This document shows positions 27,245 through 37,372 of a stretch of 64,000 bases of DNA, one piece after another. Under the pieces are notes generated by a model, which did no database searches, was not told the DNA's origin, and was given only the letters and a program-made list of their open reading frames with translations. Every line of letters begins with the position of its first letter. Positions within the stretch are counted from its first letter, which is position 1. A program made the translations under genes and the position numbers. This DNA comes from JAGXLC01 sp041686375. GTDB lineage: Bacteria; Bacteroidota; Bacteroidia; Bacteroidales; UBA12077. Where the stretch lies: positions 1 to 64,000 of the forward strand of contig JAWLEB010000010.1 of assembly GCA_041686375.1 (NCBI GenBank), read 5' to 3'.

Positions 27245-28702
27245 ATGATAACTTTTCTTTCTTCCATAGGTATTTTAGTATTGGGTTACTTCATATATGG
27301 TAAATTTATAGCACGCTTTTTCGGTGCAGATGATAAAATAAAAACTCCTGCCAAGCGTATAAATGATGGTGTAGATTATATGGTTTTGCCAACCTGGAAA
27401 ATCTTTGTAATCCAATTTTTAAATATTGCAGGTCTCGGTCCAATTTTCGGCGCAATCTTAGGTGCTATGTACGGTCCTATGGCTTATCTCTGGATTGTAT
27501 TCGGATGTATTTTTATGGGTGCCGTTCACGATTATTTTTCAGGAATGTTATCCATGCGGAACAATGGAGAAAGTTTGCCGGGGCTTGTAGGAAAATATTT
27601 AGGATCCGGTTTTCAGAATTTTTTGCGCTTTTTCACTATTTTACTGCTGGTTTTTGTTGGGGTTTCTTTTGCTACAGGGCCTGCAGGACTTCTGCAGAGT
27701 CTAACCGGCGGAAGTAAAACAATATGGCTCTATGTTATTTTTGCCTATTACCTAATTGCTACCCTTCTTCCAATAAATAAAATTATTGGAAGAATATATC
27801 CGTTTTTTGGCATTTCCCTCCTTATTATGGCTATTGGAATTGCAGGTGTGATAATACTTAAAGGCACATTGGGGACAATAGTCCTCAATGAACTTCATTT
27901 CAGTGATTTCAGCAATATGCACCAGGACCCTTCACAAAATATTCTTTACCCCATGATGTTCATAGTCATCTCATGCGGGGCAATTTCAGGCTTTCATTCA
28001 ACTCAGTCTCCTCTTATGGCGAGGTGTCTAAAAAAAGAAAGTCATGGAAGAAAAGCATTTTATGGTGCAATGATAGCAGAAGGCATTGTAGCTATCATAT
28101 GGGCAACCGCAGCTATGAATTTTTTCGGTGATGTTCATGGTTTGTCAGAAGCCATGGAACCAGAATCACATAATCCGGCATGGGTTGTTAATACAATAAG
28201 CCAAACCTGGATGGGTAAAGTAGGCGGAGTTCTTGCTATACTAGGAGTTATTGCTTGTCCAATAACTACGGGAGACACAGCTTTCCGCAGCGCCCGTCTT
28301 ACAATTGCCGATATATTTAAATACAAACAAAGAAAACTCTCAAACAGACTAATGGTAAGCATTCCTTTGTTTATTGGCGGGTTCATCTTATCACAGCTTG
28401 AATTCTCTACCATCTGGAAGTACCTTGGTTTATCCAATCAGATTCTGGCCGTAGTGGTTTTATGGACAGCAGCAATGTACTTAACCATTCATAAAAAGAA
28501 TCATTTTGTTATCTCAATCCCAGCCACATTTTTAACAGCTATTTGTGTTACCTATTTATTGGTAGCCCCCTTAAAAAACGGAGGACTAGCCTTGTCAACA
28601 GAACTTGGTTATCCTGGAGGAATCATTTCGGCTATTTTGGCTCTGTTATGGTTTATTTGGAGTGCAAAAAAACAAAAAGAAGCTACCCTTGAAAAAGGAT
28701 AG
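27245..28702 (+). CDS. CstA-family transporter (peptide/pyruvate uptake)
   Basis: 485 residues, the short form compared with about 700 for E. coli CstA. About 13 hydrophobic helices. The N-terminal CstA region is clear (GYFIYGKFIARFFGADD, LPTWKIFVIQFLNIAGLGPIFGAILGAMYGP, VHDYFSGMLSMRNNGESLPGLVGKYLG), and a central ISGFHSTQSPLMARCLKKE motif is typical. Characterised relatives import peptides (CstA) or pyruvate (BtsT); the substrate here is inferred only at that level. The stop codon lies inside a hairpin that acts as terminator for the opposite-strand rpoC/DUF3467 transcript. The ATG is preceded by AAGGAATT, a weak Shine-Dalgarno match. Confidence 0.92.
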   Translation: MITFLSSIGILVLGYFIYGKFIARFFGADDKIKTPAKRINDGVDYMVLPTWKIFVIQFLNIAGLGPIFGAILGAMYGPMAYLWIVFGCIFMGAVHDYFSGMLSMRNNGESLPGLVGKYLGSGFQNFLRFFTILLLVFVGVSFATGPAGLLQSLTGGSKTIWLYVIFAYYLIATLLPINKIIGRIYPFFGISLLIMAIGIAGVIILKGTLGTIVLNELHFSDFSNMHQDPSQNILYPMMFIVISCGAISGFHSTQSPLMARCLKKESHGRKAFYGAMIAEGIVAIIWATAAMNFFGDVHGLSEAMEPESHNPAWVVNTISQTWMGKVGGVLAILGVIACPITTGDTAFRSARLTIADIFKYKQRKLSNRLMVSIPLFIGGFILSQLEFSTIWKYLGLSNQILAVVVLWTAAMYLTIHKKNHFVISIPATFLTAICVTYLLVAPLKNGGLALSTELGYPGGIISAILALLWFIWSAKKQKEATLEKG

Positions 28703-28706
28703 CTTC
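28679..28706 (-). terminator. Terminator of the rpoBC-DUF3467 transcript, inside the end of the cstA-type gene
   Basis: A 12-bp inverted repeat with one mismatch (GAAGCTACCCTT at 28679-28690, AAGGATAGCTTC at 28695-28706). On the minus strand a long T-rich run follows (TTTTTGTTTTTTTG). The arms include the last codons and the stop of the cstA-type gene on the plus strand. Confidence 0.75.
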
Positions 28707-28732
28707 AATATTAGATTATATAAGGTTTTTTA

Positions 28733-29074
28733 CTATGCCTGAGCTGTAGGACCTCCAAAATTCAATGGCATGGAGGAACCACCACCGCCTCTGTTAGCAT
28801 CTATTTCACCATGCAGTTTTTCAAATTTATTGATATTTTCCTGCAGAGCCTTTAACAGGCGTTTAGCATGTTCAGGCGTCAGAATAACGCGTGACTTTAC
28901 CTCAGCTTTCGGCATGCCTGGCATCATTCGGATAAAATCCAGAACAAATTCCGTACTTGAATGATTTATAACAGCAAGATTGGAATAGATGCCCTGTGCT
29001 ACCTCTTCACTGAGATTGATATTAACCTGATTTTTTTTCTTCTTATTATTGTTATTATTCTGTTGATCACTCAT
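28733..29074 (-). CDS. DUF3467 protein at the end of the rpoBC operon
   Basis: 113 residues. The N-terminal 20 residues are Asn/Lys-rich and probably disordered. The DUF3467 core (about 18-95) contains INLSEEVAQGIYSNLAVINHSSTEFVLDFIRMMPG and VILTPEHAKRLLKALQENI. The C-terminal tail is Gly-rich. The family is small, soluble and of unknown function. It starts 14 bases after the rpoC stop on the same strand and ends before a strong terminator, so it is almost certainly co-transcribed with rpoB and rpoC. A role linked to RNA polymerase is suggested by position only. Confidence 0.88.
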   Translation of the reverse strand: MSDQQNNNNNKKKKNQVNINLSEEVAQGIYSNLAVINHSSTEFVLDFIRMMPGMPKAEVKSRVILTPEHAKRLLKALQENINKFEKLHGEIDANRGGGGSSMPLNFGGPTAQA

Positions 29075-29088
29075 AAATATTGTGATTT

Positions 29089-32000
29089 TTATTTAGAATC
29101 AGCTTTCTCCTTTTTCCCTTTTTTGATCATCTTTTCATAATCTTCGATTGAACCGACGATAATATCTTCATAGTCACGATTACCTGTTCCTGCAGGTATC
29201 TTATGTCCAACAATCACATTTTCTTTCAATCCCATCAATGGATCCTTTTTGCCTCTTATAGCTGCTTCATTAAGAACTCTTGTAGTCTCCTGGAATGAGG
29301 CAGCAGATAAGAAACTCTTCGTTTGAAGGGCAGCACGTGTAATACCTTGTAGTTTCTGACTAGAAGTAGCAGGTACTGCATCCCTTGCGTCAACAGGCTT
29401 AAGGTCTTTACGTTTTAAGACTGAATTCTCATCTCTCAATTTTCTTGTGGTAACAATTTGTCCCGAATGTAAATTGTTCGAATCACCAGCATCCGTTACC
29501 ACTTTTTTATCATAGATCCAGTCATTTTCTTCCTGGAATTCTACTTTATCAGCAATCTGGTTTTCCAGAAATTTGGTATCACCAGGATCCTCGATGACAA
29601 CTTTCCTCATCATCTGCCGTACGATAATCTCAAAATGTTTATCATTGATCTTCACACCCTGCAGACGATATACTTCCTGAACTTCATTTACGATATACTC
29701 CTGAACTTTTGTAGGACCTTTAATAGAAAGAATATCTGAAGGAGTAATTGCACCGTCTGAGAGTGGAGTTCCAGCCTTCACATAGTCATTTTCCTGCACA
29801 AGTATCTGCTTAGCAAGAGAAACAAGATATTTCTTTACTTCACCTGTTTTGGATTTAATTAATATCTCACGGTTACCCCGTTTAATCTTACCAAAAGCAA
29901 CCTCACCATCAATTTCGGAAACGACAGCAGGATTAGAAGGATTCCTTGCTTCAAAGAGTTCAGTTACCCTTGGTAAACCTCCTGTAATATCACCAGATTT
30001 ACCAACTGTACGTGGTATTTTAACAAGAATATCCCCGGTGTTAACTTTATCTTCTTCCTCAGCAACTACATGAGCTCCAACAGGCAAGTTGTAGGTTTTC
30101 AGCACTTCATCCTTCTCACCAACAATCTGTATTTCAGGATTTTTCTTCTTATCTTTTGTCTCTGTAATCACTTTTTCCCTGAAACCGGTTTGTTCATCTG
30201 ATTCCTCCTTATAAGTAATTCCTGAAATAACATTTTTAAACTTGACCCTACCAGGACTTTCTGAAATAATTACTGCATTATAAGGATCCCATTCACATAA
30301 GAGCTGATCTTGCTTAACCTCATCACCACTCTTCACATACAATCTCGAACCATAAGGAATATTATTGGTAGATAATACAATATTCGTATTTTTATCAATA
30401 ATTCTCAGCTCAGCTAATCGCCCGATAACAATATCAACCTTCTTTGTTTTACCTTCCTCATCGATTTCCTTTTTTTCGACAGTCCTCAGCTCATCAATTT
30501 CGACATAACCATCGTATTTAGAAACAATGGTTGAACTGGCTGCAATATTAGAAGCAGTACCTCCGACGTGGAAAGTTCTCAGTGTCAACTGAGTACCAGG
30601 TTCACCAATAGATTGGGCAGCGATAACCCCAACTGATTCACCTTTATCAGCCATCTTGCCTGTTGCAAGATTACGACCGTAGCATGTCGAGCAAACACCA
30701 TCTTTTGTTTCACAAGTAAGAACTGAACGAATTTCAATTTGCTCAAGCGGAGATTCTTCGATTCGCTGACCTATTTCCTCAGTTATTTCTTCTCCAGATG
30801 AAACAATCAATTCACCTGTAAATGGGTGATAAATCTCGTGAACGGCAATACGCCCAAGAATACGTTCATATAAAGTTTCTATAACTTCTTCATTCTTCTT
30901 GATTGGCCCGACAACCAATCCTCTGAGTGTTCCGCAGTCTTCCTCTCGTATAATAACATCCTGGGAAACATCAACAAGACGACGAGTCAAATATCCAGCA
31001 TCGGCTGTTTTAAGAGCGGTATCAGCAAGACCTTTACGTGCACCGTGAGTTGATATAAAATACTCAAGTACAGACAATCCCTCTTTAAAATTAGAAAGAA
31101 TTGGGTTCTCAATAATCTCAGAACCTGTAGTGCCTGATTTTTGGGGTTTAGCCATCAATCCACGCATACCTGATAACTGCCTAATCTGTTCTTTAGATCC
31201 TCTCGCACCTGAATCAAGCATCATATAAACTGAATTGAACCCCTGATTATCGGTACTCAGTTTTTCCATTAAAATCTGCGTCAGATTAGCATTGGTATGT
31301 GTCCAAATATCAATAATTTGATTATAACGTTCCTTGAAAGTTATAAAACCCATATTATAGTTATTCATCACTTCATCAACCTGCTCATAACCAGATGGAA
31401 CAAGTTCTTCCTTCTCTTTAGGTATAATAATGTCATCCAGGTTAAAGGATAAACCTCCTCTGAATGCCGTGTTGAAACCCAATGATTTTATATCATCAAG
31501 GAATTTTGCAATTTTAGGAGCATCAGTACGTTTCAACACTTCCCCGATAATATCCCTCAAAGACTTTTTCGTTAATAACTTATTAATATATCCAATTCCT
31601 TTGGGAACATATTGATTAAAAATTATTCTTCCAATCGTAGTCTCGATTATATTTTTACCCCCTTCGGTATTTTCATCATTATCTATACGCACTTTCACTT
31701 TGGTGTGAAGATCAACTGCATTCTCATTATATGCAATGATAGCCTCTTCAGTTGAATAGAATGAAAGTCCTTCACCTTTAGCGTCTTTTCTTTCTTTAGT
31801 AAGATAATATAAACCAAGTACCATATCCTGTGAAGGGACGGTAATTGGAGCGCCATTTGCAGGATTCAATACATTATGGGTTGAAAGCATAAGCAATTGT
31901 GCTTCAAGAATAGAAGCATTTCCTAAAGGGAGATGTACTGCCATTTGGTCACCATCAAAGTCAGCATTAAAAGGAGTACACACCAAAGGATGTAGCTGAA

Positions 32001-33375
32001 TAGCCTTTCCCTCAATTAATTTAGGCTGGAAAGCCTGTATACCCAATCTGTGCAATGTAGGAGCACGGTTTAACAATACCGGATGTCCTTTCATTACATT
32101 TTCAAGAATATCCCAAACAACCGGGTCTTTTCGGTCTACAATTTTTTTGGCAGACTTAACAGTTTTCACAATACCTCTTTCAATCAGCTTTCTGATTACA
32201 AAAGGCTTGTATATTTCAGCCGCCATATCTTTTGGGATACCGCATTCGTGCATTTTTAATTCAGGGCCAACACTAATAACAGAGCGGGCAGAGTAATCTA
32301 CGCGCTTACCGAGCAAATTCTGACGGAAACGTCCTTGTTTACCTTTAAGGCTATCGCTAAGTGATTTTAATGCTCTATTTGAATCCGTTTTAACGGCATT
32401 TGATTTTCTGGAATTATCAAATAAAGAATCTACAGCTTCCTGCAGCATTCTCTTTTCATTTCTCAAGATTACCTCAGGAGCTTTAATCTCAATTAGTCTT
32501 TTTAATCGATTATTTCTGATAATTACCCTTCTGTACAGGTCGTTAAGGTCTGAAGTAGCAAACCGTCCACCATCTAAAGGCACTAGAGGTCTTAGTTCAG
32601 GTGGAATAACGGGTACTACTTTAGTAATCATCCATTCAGGACGATTACGGTCTTTAGAAGCTCTGAATGCTTCTACCACCTGTAACCTCTTCAATGCTTC
32701 TTTTTTCCTCTGCTGAGAAGTTTCGTTGTCAGCCTTATATCTTAAACTATAGGACAATTCATCCAGATCAATCTGAGACAGCAATTTATAGAGTGCTTCA
32801 GCGCCCATATCAGCAACAAACTTATTCGGGTCGTTATCCTCGAGTTGCTGATTTCCTTTTGGCAAAGATTCCAAAATATCAAGATACTCTTCCTCTGTTA
32901 AGAAATCCAAATACTTAACACCATCCTGAGCTTTAACACCAGGACTAATCACAACATATCTTTCATAATAAATTATAGAATCCAGTTTTTTAGTGGGTAA
33001 CCCCAATAACAAACCAATTTTATTTGGCAATGAACGGAAATACCAAATATGGGCTACCGGGACAACTAAAGAGATGTGTCCCATTCGTTCCCTTCTAACC
33101 TTTTTCTCTGTAACTTCCACTCCACATCTGTCACACACTATACCTTTATACCTAATTCTTTTATATTTGCCGCAATGACACTCGTAATCTTTTACGGGTC
33201 CGAATATTCTTTCGCAAAATAACCCATCTCTTTCGGGCTTGTAGGTTCTATAGTTAATAGTTTCAGGTTTGAGCACCTCACCATGAGATTGTTCTAAAAT
33301 CTCTTCAGGAGAAGCCAATCCGACGGACACTTTATTAAAGTCACTTGAAATTTTATTATCCCTTCTGAATGACAT
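29089..33375 (-). CDS. rpoC: RNA polymerase beta' subunit
   Basis: 1428 residues. An N-terminal zinc site (CHCGKYKRIRYKGIVCDRCG, about 64-85) lies ahead of the catalytic NADFDGDQMAVHLPL with the three metal-binding aspartates. The trigger-loop region (about 900) is followed by a second zinc site with CETKDGVCSTCYGR and further cysteines. Rifampicin/bridge-helix parts (GARGSKEQIRQLSGMRGLMAKP) are intact. It lies 68 bases after rpoB. The C-terminal end is Lys-rich (KKGKKEKADSK). Normal length for Bacteroidota. Confidence 0.98.
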   Translation of the reverse strand: MSFRRDNKISSDFNKVSVGLASPEEILEQSHGEVLKPETINYRTYKPERDGLFCERIFGPVKDYECHCGKYKRIRYKGIVCDRCGVEVTEKKVRRERMGHISLVVPVAHIWYFRSLPNKIGLLLGLPTKKLDSIIYYERYVVISPGVKAQDGVKYLDFLTEEEYLDILESLPKGNQQLEDNDPNKFVADMGAEALYKLLSQIDLDELSYSLRYKADNETSQQRKKEALKRLQVVEAFRASKDRNRPEWMITKVVPVIPPELRPLVPLDGGRFATSDLNDLYRRVIIRNNRLKRLIEIKAPEVILRNEKRMLQEAVDSLFDNSRKSNAVKTDSNRALKSLSDSLKGKQGRFRQNLLGKRVDYSARSVISVGPELKMHECGIPKDMAAEIYKPFVIRKLIERGIVKTVKSAKKIVDRKDPVVWDILENVMKGHPVLLNRAPTLHRLGIQAFQPKLIEGKAIQLHPLVCTPFNADFDGDQMAVHLPLGNASILEAQLLMLSTHNVLNPANGAPITVPSQDMVLGLYYLTKERKDAKGEGLSFYSTEEAIIAYNENAVDLHTKVKVRIDNDENTEGGKNIIETTIGRIIFNQYVPKGIGYINKLLTKKSLRDIIGEVLKRTDAPKIAKFLDDIKSLGFNTAFRGGLSFNLDDIIIPKEKEELVPSGYEQVDEVMNNYNMGFITFKERYNQIIDIWTHTNANLTQILMEKLSTDNQGFNSVYMMLDSGARGSKEQIRQLSGMRGLMAKPQKSGTTGSEIIENPILSNFKEGLSVLEYFISTHGARKGLADTALKTADAGYLTRRLVDVSQDVIIREEDCGTLRGLVVGPIKKNEEVIETLYERILGRIAVHEIYHPFTGELIVSSGEEITEEIGQRIEESPLEQIEIRSVLTCETKDGVCSTCYGRNLATGKMADKGESVGVIAAQSIGEPGTQLTLRTFHVGGTASNIAASSTIVSKYDGYVEIDELRTVEKKEIDEEGKTKKVDIVIGRLAELRIIDKNTNIVLSTNNIPYGSRLYVKSGDEVKQDQLLCEWDPYNAVIISESPGRVKFKNVISGITYKEESDEQTGFREKVITETKDKKKNPEIQIVGEKDEVLKTYNLPVGAHVVAEEEDKVNTGDILVKIPRTVGKSGDITGGLPRVTELFEARNPSNPAVVSEIDGEVAFGKIKRGNREILIKSKTGEVKKYLVSLAKQILVQENDYVKAGTPLSDGAITPSDILSIKGPTKVQEYIVNEVQEVYRLQGVKINDKHFEIIVRQMMRKVVIEDPGDTKFLENQIADKVEFQEENDWIYDKKVVTDAGDSNNLHSGQIVTTRKLRDENSVLKRKDLKPVDARDAVPATSSQKLQGITRAALQTKSFLSAASFQETTRVLNEAAIRGKKDPLMGLKENVIVGHKIPAGTGNRDYEDIIVGSIEDYEKMIKKGKKEKADSK

Positions 33376-33443
33376 AGATCAAAAATTAAATTAATACCAA
33401 AAATCAATAAACATGCAAGATGGAACAGAAATCTATAAACAAA

Positions 33444-36400
33444 TTATTCCTTTTCCATTTTAATACTCAATCCGAGTCCACGTAGTTCGTGCAACAATAC
33501 GTTAAAAGACTCTGGGATACCAGGTACTGGTAGTGGATCTCCTTTTACAATTGTTTCGTATGCACGCGCTCTACCATTAACATCATCGGATTTTACGGTC
33601 AGCATTTCCTGCAGGATACTAGAAGCACCAAAAGCTTCAAGTGCCCACACTTCCATCTCACCGAAACGCTGCCCTCCAAATTGAGCCTTACCTCCAAGAG
33701 GTTGTTGTGTAATTAGCGAATATGGCCCAATAGAACGGGCATGAATTTTATCATCGACCATGTGGCCCAGTTTCAACATATAAATGACACCTACAGTAGC
33801 TGGTTGGTCGAATTTTTTACCTGTTCCTCCATCATACAGATGCGTCTTACCGTATGCAGGTAAGCCTGCTTTCTCTGTATATTCATTTATTTGTTCAAGC
33901 GTTGCGCCATCAAAAATTGGAGTTGAAAATTTCATACCTAATTTTTCTCCGGCCCAACCAAGAACAGATTCATATATCTGTCCAAGATTCATCCTTGAAG
34001 GTACACCTAACGGGTTTAATACAATATCTACAGGTGTTCCGTCTTCAAGGAAAGGCATGTCTTCGACACGAACAACTTTGGAAATAATACCCTTATTACC
34101 ATGTCGTCCTGCCAATTTATCGCCCACTTTGATCTTTCGCTTCTTAGCTATATAAACTTTTGCCATTTGGACGATACCAGTGGGTAGTTCATCCCCTATT
34201 GAGATATTATATTTTTCTCTTCTAAGTTGTGCCTCTATCCCTCTTCTTTGAATATTATAATTATGCAGTAAAGTTTTTATAACTTCATTCTTGCTTTTAT
34301 CAGTCGTCCATTTTTTAGGGCTAACATTAGTATAATCAATCTCCTGTAGTATTTTTTGTGTAAACTTTTTCCCTTTTGGTACTACTACAGCGTTATAATA
34401 ATCCTTAACCCCTTGTGATGTTTTTCCGTTAACCAACACAAAAAGTTTATCAATAAGTTGGTTTGTCAGATTATCAATTTGCTGACCATACTCTTTATCT
34501 AGCTCCTCTAATTTATCTTTATCTGAGTTTTTAGACTTTTTATCTTTTACAGCTCTGGTGAATAGCTTCTTATCTACTATAACACCCATCAAAGATGGAG
34601 AAGCTTTTAGAGAAGCATCTTTCACATCACCGGCTTTATCACCGAAAATTGCCCTAAGCAATTTTTCTTCCGGCGAGGGGTCAGATTCACCTTTGGGGGT
34701 AATCTTACCAATGAGGATATCTCCAGGTTTAACGTGAGCACCAATTCTAATAATACCATTCTCATCAAGGTCTTTGGTGGCCTCTTCACTAACATTAGGT
34801 ATATCAGAAGTCAATTCTTCCAGTCCTCGTTTTGTATCACGTACTTCCATCACATGTTCTTCAATGTGAACCGAAGTAAAGACATCTTCCCTTACAACAT
34901 TTTCAGAAATAACGATTGCATCCTCAAAATTATAACCTTTCCATGGCATAAAGGCTACTTTCAGGTTTTTACCCAATGCAAGCTCTCCTTCCTGGGTTCC
35001 ATATCCCTCAGTAAGCACCTGTCCTTTTTTTACTTTTTCACCTTTCTTCACAATAGGCTTTAAAGTAACACTTGTGTTTTGATTGGTTTTATGATATTTA
35101 AGAAGTTTATAGCGTTTTACTTCACTTTCAAAACTAACAAATTGTTCTTTTTCTGTTTTCTCGTATCTAATAACAATCTCATTAGCATCAACATATTCAA
35201 TAGTTCCATCTCTTTCGGCTAAAATTTGTAATCTGGAATCTCTCACCACTTCGCCTTCAAGACCTGTTCCCACCACTGGTGAGTCGGGTTTCATAAGAGG
35301 CACAGCTTGCCGCATCATGTTTGAACCCATCAGAGCACGGTTTGCGTCATTATGTTCAAGAAATGGAATCAAAGAAGCAGCAATTGATGCTATTTGATTT
35401 GGCGCCACGTCCATTAAATTAACAGACGATGACTCTGTATATGGGAAATCTCCATCATGGCGTGCTTTAACCTTATTTGTTTTGAAAGCGCCATCATCAC
35501 CAATCTTAGCATTTGCCTGGGCTATCATTTTTGCCTCTTCTTCTTCAGCACTTAAATAGATTGCCCCGTTTTTAGTAAGATCAACTTTTCCAGCTTCCAC
35601 TTTTCTATATGGAGTCTCAATAAATCCCAGTTCATTAATCTTGGCATATACACATAATGACGATATCAGTCCAATATTCGGGCCTTCAGGTGTTTCAATA
35701 GGACACAATCTTCCGTAATGTGTATAATGAACGTCTCTTACCTCAAAACCAGCTCTTTCACGTGAAAGGCCTCCAGGGCCAAGAGCAGATAATCTTCTTT
35801 TATGAGTTACCTCAGCCAGTGGATTCGTTTGATCCATAAACTGAGACAATTGGTTGGTGCCAAAAAAAGAATTAATAACGGAAGATAATGTTTTTGAATT
35901 AATAAGGTCTATCGGAGTAAAGACCTCATTATCTCTAACGTTCATTCTCTCTCGTATAGTTCTGGCCATTCGGGCCAGACCAACGCCAAACTGATTATAT
36001 AACTGTTCACCAACGGTTCTTACTCTTCTGTTACTAAGATGGTCGATATCATCAACATTAGTCTTAGAATTAATAAGTTTTATTAAATATTTAATTATTT
36101 CGATGATATCATCGTTCGTCAGTGTTTTAGTATCGATTGGAGTATCCAGGTTAAGTTTTCTATTCAGCCTGTATCTTCCAACTTCCCCTAAATCATATCT
36201 TGTATCCGAAAAGAATAATTTATCTATGACATCTCGCGCGGTGGTCTCATCAGGTGGTTCGGCATTTCGTAATTGCCGGTAAATTTGCATCACAGCTTCT
36301 TTTTCGGAATTACATGGATCCTTTTGAAGGGTATTGTAAATAATAGCATAATCGATTTGCGAATGATCTTCACGATGTAATAAAATAGTATCCGCACCGG

Positions 36401-37262
36401 AATCTATAATCTGATCGATATGCTTTTCTTCTATAACTGTGTCACGATCAATAACAACTTCATTTCTTTCTATAGAAACTACTTCGCCTGTATCTTCATC
36501 AACAAAATCCTCAACCCATGATCGCAGTACCCGTGCTGCTAAAGTACGACCAATAACCTTTGAAAGGTTCGGTTTTGATACTTTAACTTCATCTGCCAAA
36601 TTAAATATTTCGAGCACATCTTTATCGCTTTCATAACCTATAGCACGCAGCAAGGTTGTAACGGGTAATTTCTTCTTCCTGTCAATATATGCATACATCA
36701 CATTATTGACATCGGTTGCAAACTCAATCCAGGAACCCCTGAAAGGGATAATACGGGCGGAATAAAGTTTCGTCCCATTTGCATGGATACTTTGACCGAA
36801 AAATACGCCTGGTGATCTATGGAGCTGGGAAACAATAACCCGCTCAGCGCCATTAATCACAAAAGAGCCCTTATCCGTCATATAGGGTACAGTTCCAAGA
36901 TAGACATCCTGAATAACTGTATCAAAATCTTCATGCTCGGGGTCTGTACAGTATAACTTTAATTTAGCTTTAAGCGGTACACTATAGGTTAAGCCTCGTT
37001 CAATACATTCTTCAATAGTATACCTAGGTGGATCAACAGTATAATCTATAAATTCCAGCACAAAATTATTTCTTGTATCCGTTATAGGATAATTCTCCTG
37101 AAAGACTTGATATAAGCCTTCTTCTTTACGTTGTTCAGGAGTAGTGTCTAGCTGAAAAAAGTCTCTGAAAGATTTGAGCTGGATTTCTAAAAAATCGGGG
37201 TATGGTAACTGATTTTTTGTAGATGCGAAGCTGATCCTTTGATTATTTCTTTGTAATATCAT
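33444..37262 (-). CDS. rpoB: RNA polymerase beta subunit
   Basis: 1272 residues. The rifampicin region is of the sensitive type (GTNQLSQFMDQTNPLAEVTHKRRLSALGPGGLSRERAGFEV). The catalytic and nucleotide-contact regions near the C terminus are intact, including KLAGRHGNKGIISKV and GGKAQFGGQRFGEMEVWALEAFGA. The segment around residues 925-985 is Lys-rich, at a place where Bacteroidota beta subunits vary in length. It is separated from rplL by a 110-base gap that holds a hairpin (37318-37340), probably an attenuator. Confidence 0.98.
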   Translation of the reverse strand: MILQRNNQRISFASTKNQLPYPDFLEIQLKSFRDFFQLDTTPEQRKEEGLYQVFQENYPITDTRNNFVLEFIDYTVDPPRYTIEECIERGLTYSVPLKAKLKLYCTDPEHEDFDTVIQDVYLGTVPYMTDKGSFVINGAERVIVSQLHRSPGVFFGQSIHANGTKLYSARIIPFRGSWIEFATDVNNVMYAYIDRKKKLPVTTLLRAIGYESDKDVLEIFNLADEVKVSKPNLSKVIGRTLAARVLRSWVEDFVDEDTGEVVSIERNEVVIDRDTVIEEKHIDQIIDSGADTILLHREDHSQIDYAIIYNTLQKDPCNSEKEAVMQIYRQLRNAEPPDETTARDVIDKLFFSDTRYDLGEVGRYRLNRKLNLDTPIDTKTLTNDDIIEIIKYLIKLINSKTNVDDIDHLSNRRVRTVGEQLYNQFGVGLARMARTIRERMNVRDNEVFTPIDLINSKTLSSVINSFFGTNQLSQFMDQTNPLAEVTHKRRLSALGPGGLSRERAGFEVRDVHYTHYGRLCPIETPEGPNIGLISSLCVYAKINELGFIETPYRKVEAGKVDLTKNGAIYLSAEEEEAKMIAQANAKIGDDGAFKTNKVKARHDGDFPYTESSSVNLMDVAPNQIASIAASLIPFLEHNDANRALMGSNMMRQAVPLMKPDSPVVGTGLEGEVVRDSRLQILAERDGTIEYVDANEIVIRYEKTEKEQFVSFESEVKRYKLLKYHKTNQNTSVTLKPIVKKGEKVKKGQVLTEGYGTQEGELALGKNLKVAFMPWKGYNFEDAIVISENVVREDVFTSVHIEEHVMEVRDTKRGLEELTSDIPNVSEEATKDLDENGIIRIGAHVKPGDILIGKITPKGESDPSPEEKLLRAIFGDKAGDVKDASLKASPSLMGVIVDKKLFTRAVKDKKSKNSDKDKLEELDKEYGQQIDNLTNQLIDKLFVLVNGKTSQGVKDYYNAVVVPKGKKFTQKILQEIDYTNVSPKKWTTDKSKNEVIKTLLHNYNIQRRGIEAQLRREKYNISIGDELPTGIVQMAKVYIAKKRKIKVGDKLAGRHGNKGIISKVVRVEDMPFLEDGTPVDIVLNPLGVPSRMNLGQIYESVLGWAGEKLGMKFSTPIFDGATLEQINEYTEKAGLPAYGKTHLYDGGTGKKFDQPATVGVIYMLKLGHMVDDKIHARSIGPYSLITQQPLGGKAQFGGQRFGEMEVWALEAFGASSILQEMLTVKSDDVNGRARAYETIVKGDPLPVPGIPESFNVLLHELRGLGLSIKMEKE

Positions 37263-37317
37263 TCTACCAGGGAATTAAATGAACCTACCACAATATATAA
37301 ATAGGAAAAAAAGGTAA

Positions 37318-37340
37318 AGAATCCTAGGGTATAGGATTCT
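37318..37340 (-). terminator. Hairpin between rplL and rpoB (probable attenuator)
   Basis: A perfect 9-bp stem (AGAATCCTA at 37318-37326, TAGGATTCT at 37332-37340) with a five-base loop. On the minus strand it is followed after five bases by CTTTTTTTCC. It stands 33 bases past the rplL stop and about 55 before rpoB, where partial termination would lower rpoBC relative to the ribosomal proteins, as known in E. coli. Confidence 0.65.
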
Positions 37341-37372
37341 AAACCTATAAAATATTAGACTTTAACCGAATT

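Noticed and set aside
33444..37262. Rifampicin-resistance change in rpoB
   Set aside because: The QLSQFMDQ and KRRLSALGPGGL segments match the usual sensitive form.
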